A stretch of DNA of 6,013 nucleotides, taken from the NCBI GenBank assembly GCA_007127615.1, contig SKZB01000247.1, positions 1 to 6,013 on the forward strand. Direction: 5' to 3'. The DNA is from Phycisphaerales bacterium (GTDB lineage: Bacteria; Planctomycetota; Phycisphaerae; Phycisphaerales; SM1A02). The notes beneath the pieces are model-generated. The model was given only the letters and a program-made list of their open reading frames with translations, was not told the DNA's origin and searched no databases. Below are positions 1 to 5,386 of the stretch, piece by piece (position 1 is the stretch's first letter; every line of letters begins with the position of its first letter). Both the position numbers and the translations under genes were made by a program.

Positions 1-12
1 CAAAAGAGGGGG

Positions 13-42
13 TTCACCACGAAGAACACGAAGGACACGAAG
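13..42 (+). repeat. left arm of inverted CACGAAG-type dispersed repeat
   Basis: TTCACCAC is followed by three 9-base units of the form CACGAAGNN (18-26, 27-35, 36-44). The 30-base block matches the reverse complement of 191-220 at 26 of 30 positions without gaps. Read as protein it gives TTKNTKDTK, a translation I recognise from dispersed non-coding repeats in Planctomycetes and Verrucomicrobia. It lies outside any supported gene. The family assignment is from memory and was not searched. Confidence 0.7.
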
Positions 43-98
43 ATGGGATGGAGGGTTGGAAGGGTGAAGCGACGAAGCGACGAAGGGGTGGAGGGGGG
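41..98 (+). repeat. purine-rich, G-run tract with 8-base tandem repeat
   Basis: The stretch between the repeat arms is almost entirely purine on the plus strand. G-runs of three or more occur at 45-47, 53-55, 62-64, 85-88 and 93-98. GCGACGAA is repeated twice in tandem at 69-84. This is simple-sequence DNA and is probably part of the non-coding repeat unit; no function is assigned. Confidence 0.5.
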
Positions 99-190
99 TG
101 TCAATTCACGAATCCCCAACGCTCGGCTTACTGAAGAACTTCGAAGTGCCGAAGCTGAAGGATGGCAACAAGCGTTCGTCCTCCAAAACC

Positions 191-220
191 CTTCGTGCTC
201 TTCGTGATCTTCGTGGTGAG
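191..220 (-). repeat. right arm of inverted CACGAAG-type dispersed repeat
   Basis: CTTCGTGCTCTTCGTGATCT and the following ten bases are the inverted counterpart of 13-42, with four mismatches. On the minus strand the element continues into a segment (about 131-190) reading GGTTTTGGAGGACGAACGC and then TTGTTGCCATCC. I associate this flank with the same repeat family in related genomes. A 10-base perfect palindrome, ACTTCGAAGT, lies inside the element at 138-147. Open frames crossing it, such as 98-475 plus and 128-316 minus, have the low-complexity translations typical of repeats and are not genes. Confidence 0.7.
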
Positions 221-265
221 ATCAAGGTCCGCGACCTCCGAGAACAGACCGACGGAAAGAGCCTG

Positions 266-281
266 GCCACGAAGATTGCGA
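266..281 (+). repeat. partial third copy of the CACGAAG motif
   Basis: CCACGAAGATTGCGAAG resembles the start of the left arm (CCACGAAGAACACGAAG) and has the same orientation. It sits immediately downstream of the stop codon of the 288-845 gene, so repeat-like DNA may run right up to the end of that gene. It is short, and chance similarity is possible. Confidence 0.35.
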
Positions 282-287
282 AGAAAA

Positions 288-845
288 CTACTCCCCGCGG
301 CCGAGCGTGTCCCCAAAGGCCTTCAGGTGAGGGACCGAAACGGTGTCCGGCGACAATCGTCCGCCGACCGCGAGTCCACCCGGCAACGGCCGGTAGAGTT
401 CAATGGAAATCTGCTGAAAGGGCATGTCGGCAGCCGCTTCGTTCCGGTTCGGGGTCAGTGTGGCGATCACCATGATCGGTTTCATCTCATCGGTGATGTG
501 TTCCAGCGGAATGTAATTTTCCGGCGGCACCGTCGGCATCAGCGCGCTCTTCGCACCGCGATGTATCGGATGCTTGTACCACCGCATGACGGCGGCCTTG
601 TCTTCAAACCAGGCAAAGATCGACAGCTTCCCCGACTGGAACTGCGCCACTTCCACGCCGAGGCAACCGGGCGTTCCGCTCAGACCCTGAATCAGCATGC
701 TGAAGTCAAACTCATCGCGATGAGCGGGCGCCTGCGCGGCACTTTCATCGGTTTGGAGTGCACCGGCGAAAGTTGTCCAACTCGTTGCCACAGATCCTGC
801 CACCAGTACCGCACCGATCGCCAATCCTGTCGATAACCGTTTCAT
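288..845 (-). CDS. exported dimeric alpha/beta-barrel (ABM-like) domain protein
   Basis: The protein has 185 residues. A longer frame opens at 923, but the ATG at 845 is preferred: AAAGGAG lies six bases upstream and the protein then begins with a classical signal peptide (K2R3, hydrophobic core about residues 8-20, likely cleavage after TFA or AGA near 27-29). Residues about 46-150 look like the ferredoxin-like dimeric alpha/beta barrel of the antibiotic-biosynthesis-monooxygenase (ABM) superfamily. A helix (FDFSMLIQGL) leads to TPGCLGVEVAQF and KLSIFAWFED strands, then the helix AAVMRWYKHPIH with H92 and H95, and later IMVIATL and ISIELYRPL strands. The closest textbook match is the W-x-D...W..H pattern after the central strands. 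Members include monooxygenases, heme-degrading enzymes and proteins of unknown role, so no reaction or substrate can be named. An exported version is less usual than the cytoplasmic ones. The gene stands alone: the next gene upstream ends 197 bases away beyond a hairpin. Confidence 0.82.
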   Translation of the reverse strand: MKRLSTGLAIGAVLVAGSVATSWTTFAGALQTDESAAQAPAHRDEFDFSMLIQGLSGTPGCLGVEVAQFQSGKLSIFAWFEDKAAVMRWYKHPIHRGAKSALMPTVPPENYIPLEHITDEMKPIMVIATLTPNRNEAAADMPFQQISIELYRPLPGGLAVGGRLSPDTVSVPHLKAFGDTLGRGE

Positions 846-851
846 GTGCTG

Positions 852-858
852 CTCCTTT
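852..858 (-). promoter_or_regulatory. ribosome binding site of the ABM-like gene
   Basis: On the minus strand AAAGGAG is followed by six bases (CAGCAC) and then ATG at 845. This fixes the start at 845 rather than at the in-frame 923 codon, which would put 26 non-signal residues before the signal peptide. Confidence 0.75.
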
Positions 859-983
859 GTAGATTGCTGCGTGCGGATCGAAGTCTGTCTCCCGGCGACC
901 ACCGGGTGATCCCAAGGACTCACTTCAGGCGGAAGATGCCATGGTTCGGGGACATGTACTGAAGAGAATCCGGATAATGTGAA

Positions 984-1011
984 GCCGCCCCGGCGGACCA
1001 GCCGGGGCGGC
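984..1011 (-). terminator. GC-rich hairpin after the peptidase-propeller-dockerin gene
   Basis: An 11-bp perfect stem (GCCGCCCCGGC / GCCGGGGCGGC) closes a six-base loop (995-1000), starting 31 bases after the stop codon. On the minus strand it is followed by TTCACATTAT, which is only a weak U-tract. It may work as an inefficient intrinsic terminator or as a 3' end-stabilising hairpin. It occupies the same place as the much clearer terminator at 3307-3340. Confidence 0.65.
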
Positions 1012-1210
1012 GGTCATGTGCTGAACAGTGAACCAGGTTGATTCAGTAACATTCACCCCATGCGGTGAGCATCATCAGCAGGTCAAAGACGTTGACGGTG
1101 CCGTCGCCGTTGAGATCCGCCGGGCAGGCATCGCAGGGCCCCCAGCTTTCGAGCAGGAGAAGAAGGTCCACCTCATTGACGACATCGTCGTGGTTCAGAT
1201 CGGTGATGCA
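984..1210 (-). repeat. dockerin-3'UTR-terminator cassette, copy 1
   Basis: This segment holds the dockerin coding region (1043-1210, 55 codons plus stop), 31 bases of 3' untranslated DNA and the hairpin. It aligns with 3307-3535. The two dockerins are the same length and identical at 42 of 55 residues. A 39-base block (1076-1114) is identical to 3401-3439. The bases from 1014 to the stop codon align without gaps at 22 of 29 positions, although this part does not code. Confidence 0.75.
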
Positions 1211-3034
1211 GTCGGGAACCAGTTCGCCGAACTCGATCAGACTCGCCGGATCGATGTTGGAGGTCCAGCTCGGATGATTGTGAATCGCCGGATCGAGATT
1301 GCTGCTGTTTCGCATCATCGCAAAGACGCCTGCACACTCAATACCGTGGAACAACGAGTCTTCATCAAGCTGCCAACCACCGGCTGCGTTGCGCGTGAAG
1401 ACATTGAGGTGTCCATCGTCGCAGATGTGCAGATTGCCGGCATCATCAAAGTCAAGACCGGTTGGATCGGAGATCGCGGGATGATTGAATGAATCAATCT
1501 GAGCAGTGCCGTTGCCGCGCCACATCACGCCAAACAGATCGTCGTTGCCGCTGGTGATGAACCACGCCCGGCCGGTGGTCGGGTCGATGGCCATGTCGAT
1601 CAAGTCGCCGTGCATCATCGAGGGCAGGTCGTAGATCACCGGCGGCGCGAGATCGAGCGGGAAAAACATCATCTTGTGATCAAGCATCGTCGCGACCGCG
1701 ATGGTCGATCGGTGCGGGATCGGGCCCTCCGGCACGGAGTCGATCTTGGAGAAATTCAGCGACATTTCCTCCGTCGGTACCGCATCATGCGGCAGGGTCG
1801 TGGAAGCGACGAGATCAAACTCGGGCGTCAGGCGATGCAGCTCGTTGTTGCGGGTAATGACGTAGGTATCGCCGTTGTCGACCACCTTGACAAAGCTCGG
1901 CTCCGCAGGCAGCGCGATAGGCGTGTGTTCGTTGTTGAGCAGATTGACCTGGTAGAGTTGCGGCTTTCGGTCGCCGGCAAGAATGATGAAATCCTGCGAC
2001 ATCGGGTGGAAGTTGACACCGAAGATCGGACCCGCCGGTGTGGGAACGGCCTGGATCGTTGGACCGCCTCCGCCGAGGGGCTTGGGCACGACGATGCCGA
2101 AACTGCCGCTTGAGGGCGAGAAGCTGTAACCGGTTTTGGGTCGGATCGCGCGATGTGAATCCATCATGCGGATCGTCGTTTGCAACTGGTTATAGCTCAG
2201 CGCAGACATAAAGCGAAGCTGCATGCCCTGCGGATTATTGTTGTCGAGCACCCAGACGGGAATGTCATCGACCTGCCAGACGCGGTTGACGAAGGTGGAT
2301 TGGCTATCGATGGAATCGTTCCCATCGGCGGGGTCGCGCACCCAGATTTCACTGGTTTCACCGAATCGGTAGCAGCGGACGACGGTCACGGCATGGCCGC
2401 CGCTCCGCTGCACAATCGGGATGTTGCCCGGCGCGGTGCCGACGATATCGTACCGCCCAAAGTGCATGGTGCCGATGTTGCCGCTGATGAGACTCTTGGC
2501 GATGCTGCTGAAATTGACGGTGAAGTTCGGCGCGGTGAGATGACTGTCCCAGATCAGGTTGTCATCTGATTCGAGCCATGTCGCGAGTCCGGCATCGGCG
2601 TTGGCCGGCGAAGTGCCGCCGCCGTTGGGAACCGGCGGAACCGCGTTGGGATCGCCGGCGACGAACGATGTTCCCATCATGGTGCCCATCATGCTGATCA
2701 TGAACGTGCCGTAGCCGTGATTCTGCTGAAGCTGCCAATTCTGCGGCCCCGGCAGCACGTCAGGAAAGCCGTGATTGGCGGCGTAGCCCAGCAGGTTCAT
2801 CGTCGCGGCCGGTACACAGTGCATCGCGCCGTTACCGTCCAGACCGAACCGCTGCTGGTCGAGATCGGGCATGTTGATGATGTGGTAGCTGAAGTGAGAA
2901 TCGTTGTTGTAGAACGCGGTCATGACATCGGCACGAGCATCGCTGCCGGGGAGTCCCACGGTTCCGGCGATGGCCGTGGCGACACACACCGCCGTGGAGC
3001 CGGCAGAACTGAACTTTGAACGCTTGCGTAACAT
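1043..3034 (-). CDS. secreted C39-like cysteine-peptidase-fold, propeller and dockerin protein
   Basis: The protein has 663 residues. The ATG at 3034 is supported by AAAGAGGA just upstream and by a signal peptide (basic RKR at 3-5, hydrophobic about 15-28, likely cleavage ARA|DV after 35). Residues about 48-262 resemble the C39-like papain fold: a Gln pair (60-61), candidate nucleophile C73 in HCVPAATMNLLGY, candidate H214 in GGHAVTVV, and D234 in IWVRDPADG. The order and spacing suit a Cys-His-Asp triad, although the usual CGP is CVP here. Residues about 330-575 carry short strand motifs of a YVTN/SMP-30-like beta-propeller (FGVNFHP, DNGDTYVITRNNELHRL, MAIDPTTGRAWF, LDFDDAGNLHICDD). Residues 609-663 form a two-repeat dockerin (Asp/Asn at 612-623 and 640-651) with four cysteines (609, 634, 637, 662). 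It probably acts outside the cytoplasm and docks through the C-terminal module; the peptide or protein substrate is unknown. A Met-rich patch, FMISMMGTMMG, lies at 111-121. The signal peptide, dockerin and fold of the first domain are well supported; catalytic activity is inference. Confidence 0.88.
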   Translation of the reverse strand: MLRKRSKFSSAGSTAVCVATAIAGTVGLPGSDARADVMTAFYNNDSHFSYHIINMPDLDQQRFGLDGNGAMHCVPAATMNLLGYAANHGFPDVLPGPQNWQLQQNHGYGTFMISMMGTMMGTSFVAGDPNAVPPVPNGGGTSPANADAGLATWLESDDNLIWDSHLTAPNFTVNFSSIAKSLISGNIGTMHFGRYDIVGTAPGNIPIVQRSGGHAVTVVRCYRFGETSEIWVRDPADGNDSIDSQSTFVNRVWQVDDIPVWVLDNNNPQGMQLRFMSALSYNQLQTTIRMMDSHRAIRPKTGYSFSPSSGSFGIVVPKPLGGGGPTIQAVPTPAGPIFGVNFHPMSQDFIILAGDRKPQLYQVNLLNNEHTPIALPAEPSFVKVVDNGDTYVITRNNELHRLTPEFDLVASTTLPHDAVPTEEMSLNFSKIDSVPEGPIPHRSTIAVATMLDHKMMFFPLDLAPPVIYDLPSMMHGDLIDMAIDPTTGRAWFITSGNDDLFGVMWRGNGTAQIDSFNHPAISDPTGLDFDDAGNLHICDDGHLNVFTRNAAGGWQLDEDSLFHGIECAGVFAMMRNSSNLDPAIHNHPSWTSNIDPASLIEFGELVPDCITDLNHDDVVNEVDLLLLLESWGPCDACPADLNGDGTVNVFDLLMMLTAWGECY

Positions 3035-3038
3035 GGAT

Positions 3039-3046
3039 TCCTCTTT
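3039..3046 (-). promoter_or_regulatory. ribosome binding site of the peptidase-propeller gene
   Basis: AAAGAGGA on the minus strand is followed by four bases (ATCC) and the ATG at 3034. It agrees with the signal-peptide start. Confidence 0.65.
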
Positions 3047-3306
3047 CGTGAGTCATGGTGTCGGGCGACCCTTTGCCGGGCCCCGATTCATTTGACGGGT
3101 GTCCTCGCACCCCATCGGTGTGAAGTCAGGCCGCGCCGATCGCCGTCGGACTTCACCCTCACCGGCGGAAGATCATGCTGAGCGGTGACACGAGTGGGGC
3201 AGAATGATTGCGGGTTTCTCGAAGTCCCCGGCCACGCCCGCTCGGATTCGCCGGCCGCCCGGTCTCCCCGCTCGCGGCCAGACGTTGAAGAGACTTCAGA
3301 AGAAAA
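3047..3306. other. intergenic region upstream of the peptidase-propeller gene
   Basis: No supported gene lies here. Minus-strand frames at 3088-3342 and 2832-3110 have Arg/Pro/Gly-rich translations without domains and are rejected. The region must hold the promoter of the 1043-3034 gene, but I cannot point to convincing -35/-10 boxes. It contains a dyad at 3120-3156 and the ten bases GGCGGAAGAT (3164-3173), which also occur upstream of the 288-845 gene. Confidence 0.6.
3120..3156. promoter_or_regulatory. 8-bp dyad upstream of the peptidase-propeller gene
   Basis: GTGAAGTC (3120-3127) and GACTTCAC (3149-3156) form a perfect inverted repeat around a 21-base GC-rich centre, 86 to 122 bases before the start codon. 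It could be an operator or an mRNA leader hairpin. Nothing identifies a regulator, and chance is possible. Confidence 0.3.
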
Positions 3307-3340
3307 GAAGCCGCCCGGCGAAACCCGTCCGGGCGGCTTC
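3307..3340 (-). terminator. intrinsic terminator of the NxxGxxAF-repeat dockerin gene
   Basis: A 12-bp perfect stem (GAAGCCGCCCGG / CCGGGCGGCTTC) closes a ten-base loop, 27 bases after the stop codon. On the minus strand it is followed by TTTTCTTCT, a good U-tract. It separates this gene from the peptidase-propeller gene 272 bases further on. Confidence 0.88.
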
Positions 3341-3535
3341 ATGGGCTGAACCGTCGATCAAGGTGATTCAGAAGCACTCACCCCAGGCGTCGAGCATCAG
3401 CAGCAGGTCAAAGACGTTGACGGTGCCGTCGCCGTTGAGGTCCGCCGGACAGCCGTCGCAGGCTCCCCAACCTTCGAGCAGGAGCAGGAGATCGAAGACG
3501 TTGACGTGACCGTCCAGGTTGAGGTCGCCCGGGCA
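3307..3535 (-). repeat. dockerin-3'UTR-terminator cassette, copy 2
   Basis: This is the counterpart of 984-1210: dockerin codons at 3368-3535 (55 codons plus stop), then 27 bases of untranslated DNA, then a GC-rich hairpin whose stem shares GCCGCCC with copy 1. The two halves of the dockerin are also similar to each other at DNA level (AGACGTTGACG in both), as expected for the internal duplication of dockerins. Confidence 0.75.
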
Positions 3536-5095
3536 GTCGGGCGACGCCACGATGATCGCGCTGGAGCCATCGGTAAAAAAGACGCGGAGAGCGATTTGGC
3601 GATCATTGTTGAACGCGGGAAGCCGACCGGTATGCAGCCCGGAGCCGCGGTAGAGATAGACGAATTCGACCTGGCGCGTATCGCCGTCTTCGAGCGTCAT
3701 CCACTGTCCGTCACGAATGATGAGATGGGTGTTGCCATCGGGATCGGCGCGCCAGAGGCCGTTGCTGTTGCTGCCGTCAATGCCGGGGCCCTGAACGCTC
3801 GAGTTGAAGTAGATGCGCCCCTCGTCGTCGATCCCCTTGATGTTTCCGACGAGGGCGATCGTCACGCCGTCCCGGTAGCCCGGAGCGGGGTCGCCACTCT
3901 GCATCACGATGGTCGAACTGCCGAAGGGCGTGTTCCGCAGCAGGGCCCTGCCGGAACTGCTGTCGGGCAGATTGAGGGTGGCGGTGAAGGCGACCGTACC
4001 GTCATAGGAAGCGACCGGGTTAAACGGCCAGATCTGCTTGTAGCTGCCGATCGGCGCGGCCATGCCTTCGTAGGCAACGGTTTCCATGGTGTTATCCGTC
4101 CGCCGCCAGATACCGCTCGCGGTCCCGTTGTTGGTTTCGACCGAATGGTAGAAGCACATGCCCTCGGCGGAGAGATTCATGCTATAGACGCCGAGATTCT
4201 CGTGGACAAGGGCAAACGGGAGGAACTCCGGTGAAAAATTGCCACCGAGCATGGTGTGTGAGAGCGCCCCGGGCCATCCGGTCCAGCGCGAAGTGGTCGC
4301 ACCCTGATTGGTGAAGAGTTGTGAGTCGAATCCGAGGCGGCCGGTGGGGGCGATCTGAACCAGGGGCAGGAGTGCGGGGCTGAGGGGATTCGGTGAATTC
4401 GCGCCCCAGGTCCAGCCAAAGCCGGCGGGCGGCGCGGGGGAACCCTCGCGCTTGATCAGGTTGAGACCACCGAACCAGTGCATGTAGATGGATGTGTTGT
4501 TGTCCGGCGTGACGCCGGGTCCGCTGAGCCGTGCCCCGAAGGCCATCAGGTCTCCGTCGTTGAAGCCGGGCGTTTCGCTGAAGCGATGGAAGTTGATGCC
4601 GCCCCCGATCCCCGGCGCGGCATCGCCGGGGATGGCGACCTTGCTCAGTTCCCCGTTGATGTATCGGAACAGCCCGTTGGCGTTCGAGTCGGGCAGACCG
4701 GCAAGAGGAACGGAGATGGCGACGTTGCCCGTGTTGTTGATCTCCGGCGCCAGGATCTCCGGGCTGAACGCGCCGAACACGACGCCCGGGGCCGCGCCGG
4801 GGACCTGGACGCCGCTGAGCATGATGACCTCCAGTCCGCCGGAAGCATGGGGCGAAGTCATCCACATTCCGACGTGACCGACGTCTCCGGTGCGCATCGC
4901 GGAGAAGGCGACCTGCCCCTGACCGTTGATGCGAGGATTACCGAAGCCGGTAAAGATGCCGCCGACGTCCGGAACCGTGTCGCCGGTCTTGACGATGGTG
5001 CGATAGCGATAGTCCTCAGCGAGGGCGCTGGCGGACCATGTCAGCGACAGTCCGCAGGCGACGAGCAGTGGGTACGGTGTTGTGGAGAGTTTCAT
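3368..5095 (-). CDS. secreted NxxGxxAF-repeat protein with C-terminal dockerin
   Basis: The protein has 575 residues. The signal peptide occupies about 1-26 (hydrophobic PLLVACGLSLTW, cleavage ASALA|ED). The body carries about eight diverged repeats of 55 to 73 residues. Their anchor is NxxGxxAF (exact in NGQGQVAF, 57-64), with related anchors near 120-127, 179-186, 249-256, 308-315, 363-370, 423-430 and 496-503. Between anchors recur a GLW/GIW strand and a G-D/S-x-x-PG turn (KTGDTVPD, IPGDAAPG, MQSGDPAPG). This matches the planctomycete tandem-repeat family named for NxxGxxAF (also DUF7453-like, by memory). A beta-propeller is likely, and no enzymatic motif is seen. Residues 521-575 are a dockerin with cysteines 521, 546, 549 and 574 and calcium-loop residues DLNLDGHVN and DLNGDGTVN. 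It is probably exported and attached through the dockerin; ligand and role are unknown. The gene is followed by a strong terminator. The assigned ATG has an unusually long 11-base gap to its Shine-Dalgarno sequence. Confidence 0.88.
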   Translation of the reverse strand: MKLSTTPYPLLVACGLSLTWSASALAEDYRYRTIVKTGDTVPDVGGIFTGFGNPRINGQGQVAFSAMRTGDVGHVGMWMTSPHASGGLEVIMLSGVQVPGAAPGVVFGAFSPEILAPEINNTGNVAISVPLAGLPDSNANGLFRYINGELSKVAIPGDAAPGIGGGINFHRFSETPGFNDGDLMAFGARLSGPGVTPDNNTSIYMHWFGGLNLIKREGSPAPPAGFGWTWGANSPNPLSPALLPLVQIAPTGRLGFDSQLFTNQGATTSRWTGWPGALSHTMLGGNFSPEFLPFALVHENLGVYSMNLSAEGMCFYHSVETNNGTASGIWRRTDNTMETVAYEGMAAPIGSYKQIWPFNPVASYDGTVAFTATLNLPDSSSGRALLRNTPFGSSTIVMQSGDPAPGYRDGVTIALVGNIKGIDDEGRIYFNSSVQGPGIDGSNSNGLWRADPDGNTHLIIRDGQWMTLEDGDTRQVEFVYLYRGSGLHTGRLPAFNNDRQIALRVFFTDGSSAIIVASPDCPGDLNLDGHVNVFDLLLLLEGWGACDGCPADLNGDGTVNVFDLLLMLDAWGECF

Positions 5096-5102
5096 GGTTC
5101 AT
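5016..5102 (-). CDS. possible 28-residue leader ORF overlapping the dockerin gene start
   Basis: An ATG at 5102 lies seven bases before the ATG of the 575-residue gene, in another frame. It is only four bases from AAAAGGA, a better spacing than the eleven bases to the main start. The frame reads MNHETLHNTVPTARRLRTVADMVRQRPR and stops inside the main gene. It has no recognisable domain. It could be a translated leader that tunes the main start, or simple chance. Confidence 0.2.
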   Translation of the reverse strand: MNHETLHNTVPTARRLRTVADMVRQRPR

Positions 5103-5106
5103 CGAG

Positions 5107-5113
5107 TCCTTTT
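5107..5113 (-). promoter_or_regulatory. Shine-Dalgarno sequence before the NxxGxxAF gene
   Basis: AAAAGGA lies on the minus strand within GGGAAAAGGACTCG. It is eleven bases from the signal-peptide ATG at 5095 and four bases from an out-of-frame ATG at 5102. The signal peptide makes 5095 the right main start despite the spacing. Confidence 0.5.
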
Positions 5114-5386
5114 CCCTGCGGTGTTCAGAACGGGCCCGCGCGGCGGCCGGGTGGGTCTTGGGGGGAGGCGCGTGGAGGGGGGCGGCGCGTGGACGCCGGA
5201 TGCCCCTTCTCCGGACAGGCGAAAAATCGCCGGAGCCGGTGACATGATCCAACAAAAGAATCTGTGTCTTCTGGAAGTCGTGTGGGCTGAAAAGGGCAGT
5301 TGCGCCTTCACGGGAGGCTTCGCCGCCAGCCCTGGTATCGGTGCCGAAAACGATTTCGTGATCCGCCAAACCGGCATTCGTCCCGG
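5114..5386. other. intergenic region with G-rich tract
   Basis: No supported gene lies here. Plus-strand G-runs at 5149-5151, 5153-5155, 5160-5165 and 5177-5182 form a possible quadruplex on the template strand of the dockerin gene. GGCGCGTGGA is directly repeated at 5167-5176 and 5184-5193. A weak bulged hairpin (5209-5235, loop AAAA) lacks a U-tract, so no clear terminator for the TPR gene is seen. A promoter for the 3368-5095 gene is expected here but cannot be located. Confidence 0.5.

Noticed and set aside
13..44. Tandem 9-base units considered as a CRISPR or microsatellite
   Set aside because: Units are too short and have no spacers; they are the internal period of a dispersed repeat.
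162..836. Plus-strand frame of 224 residues, starting in the CACGAAG repeat and running antisense to the ABM-like gene
   Set aside because: The first part is a repeat translation (PFVLFVIFVV type) and the rest is the shadow of a minus-strand gene that has a signal peptide, a Shine-Dalgarno sequence and a recognisable fold.
891..906. CCCGG-cgacca-CCGGG small hairpin upstream of the ABM-like gene
   Set aside because: A five-bp stem is expected by chance in this base composition, and nothing else supports a regulatory role.
3088..3342. Minus-strand frame of 84 residues between the dockerin genes
   Set aside because: It starts inside the terminator hairpin, has a low-complexity translation and shows no ribosome binding site.
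3506..4234. Long plus-strand frame (242 residues), with similar ones at 4478-5242, 1610-2113 and 2180-2569
   Set aside because: They lie opposite well-supported genes, carry no domain and are His/Arg/Asp/Val-rich as expected from antisense reading of GC-rich genes.
5209..5235. Hairpin CTCC..GGCGA-AAAA-TCGCC..GGAG considered as terminator of the TPR gene
   Set aside because: It is about 150 bases after the stop, the stem is bulged, and the minus strand beyond it has no U-tract.
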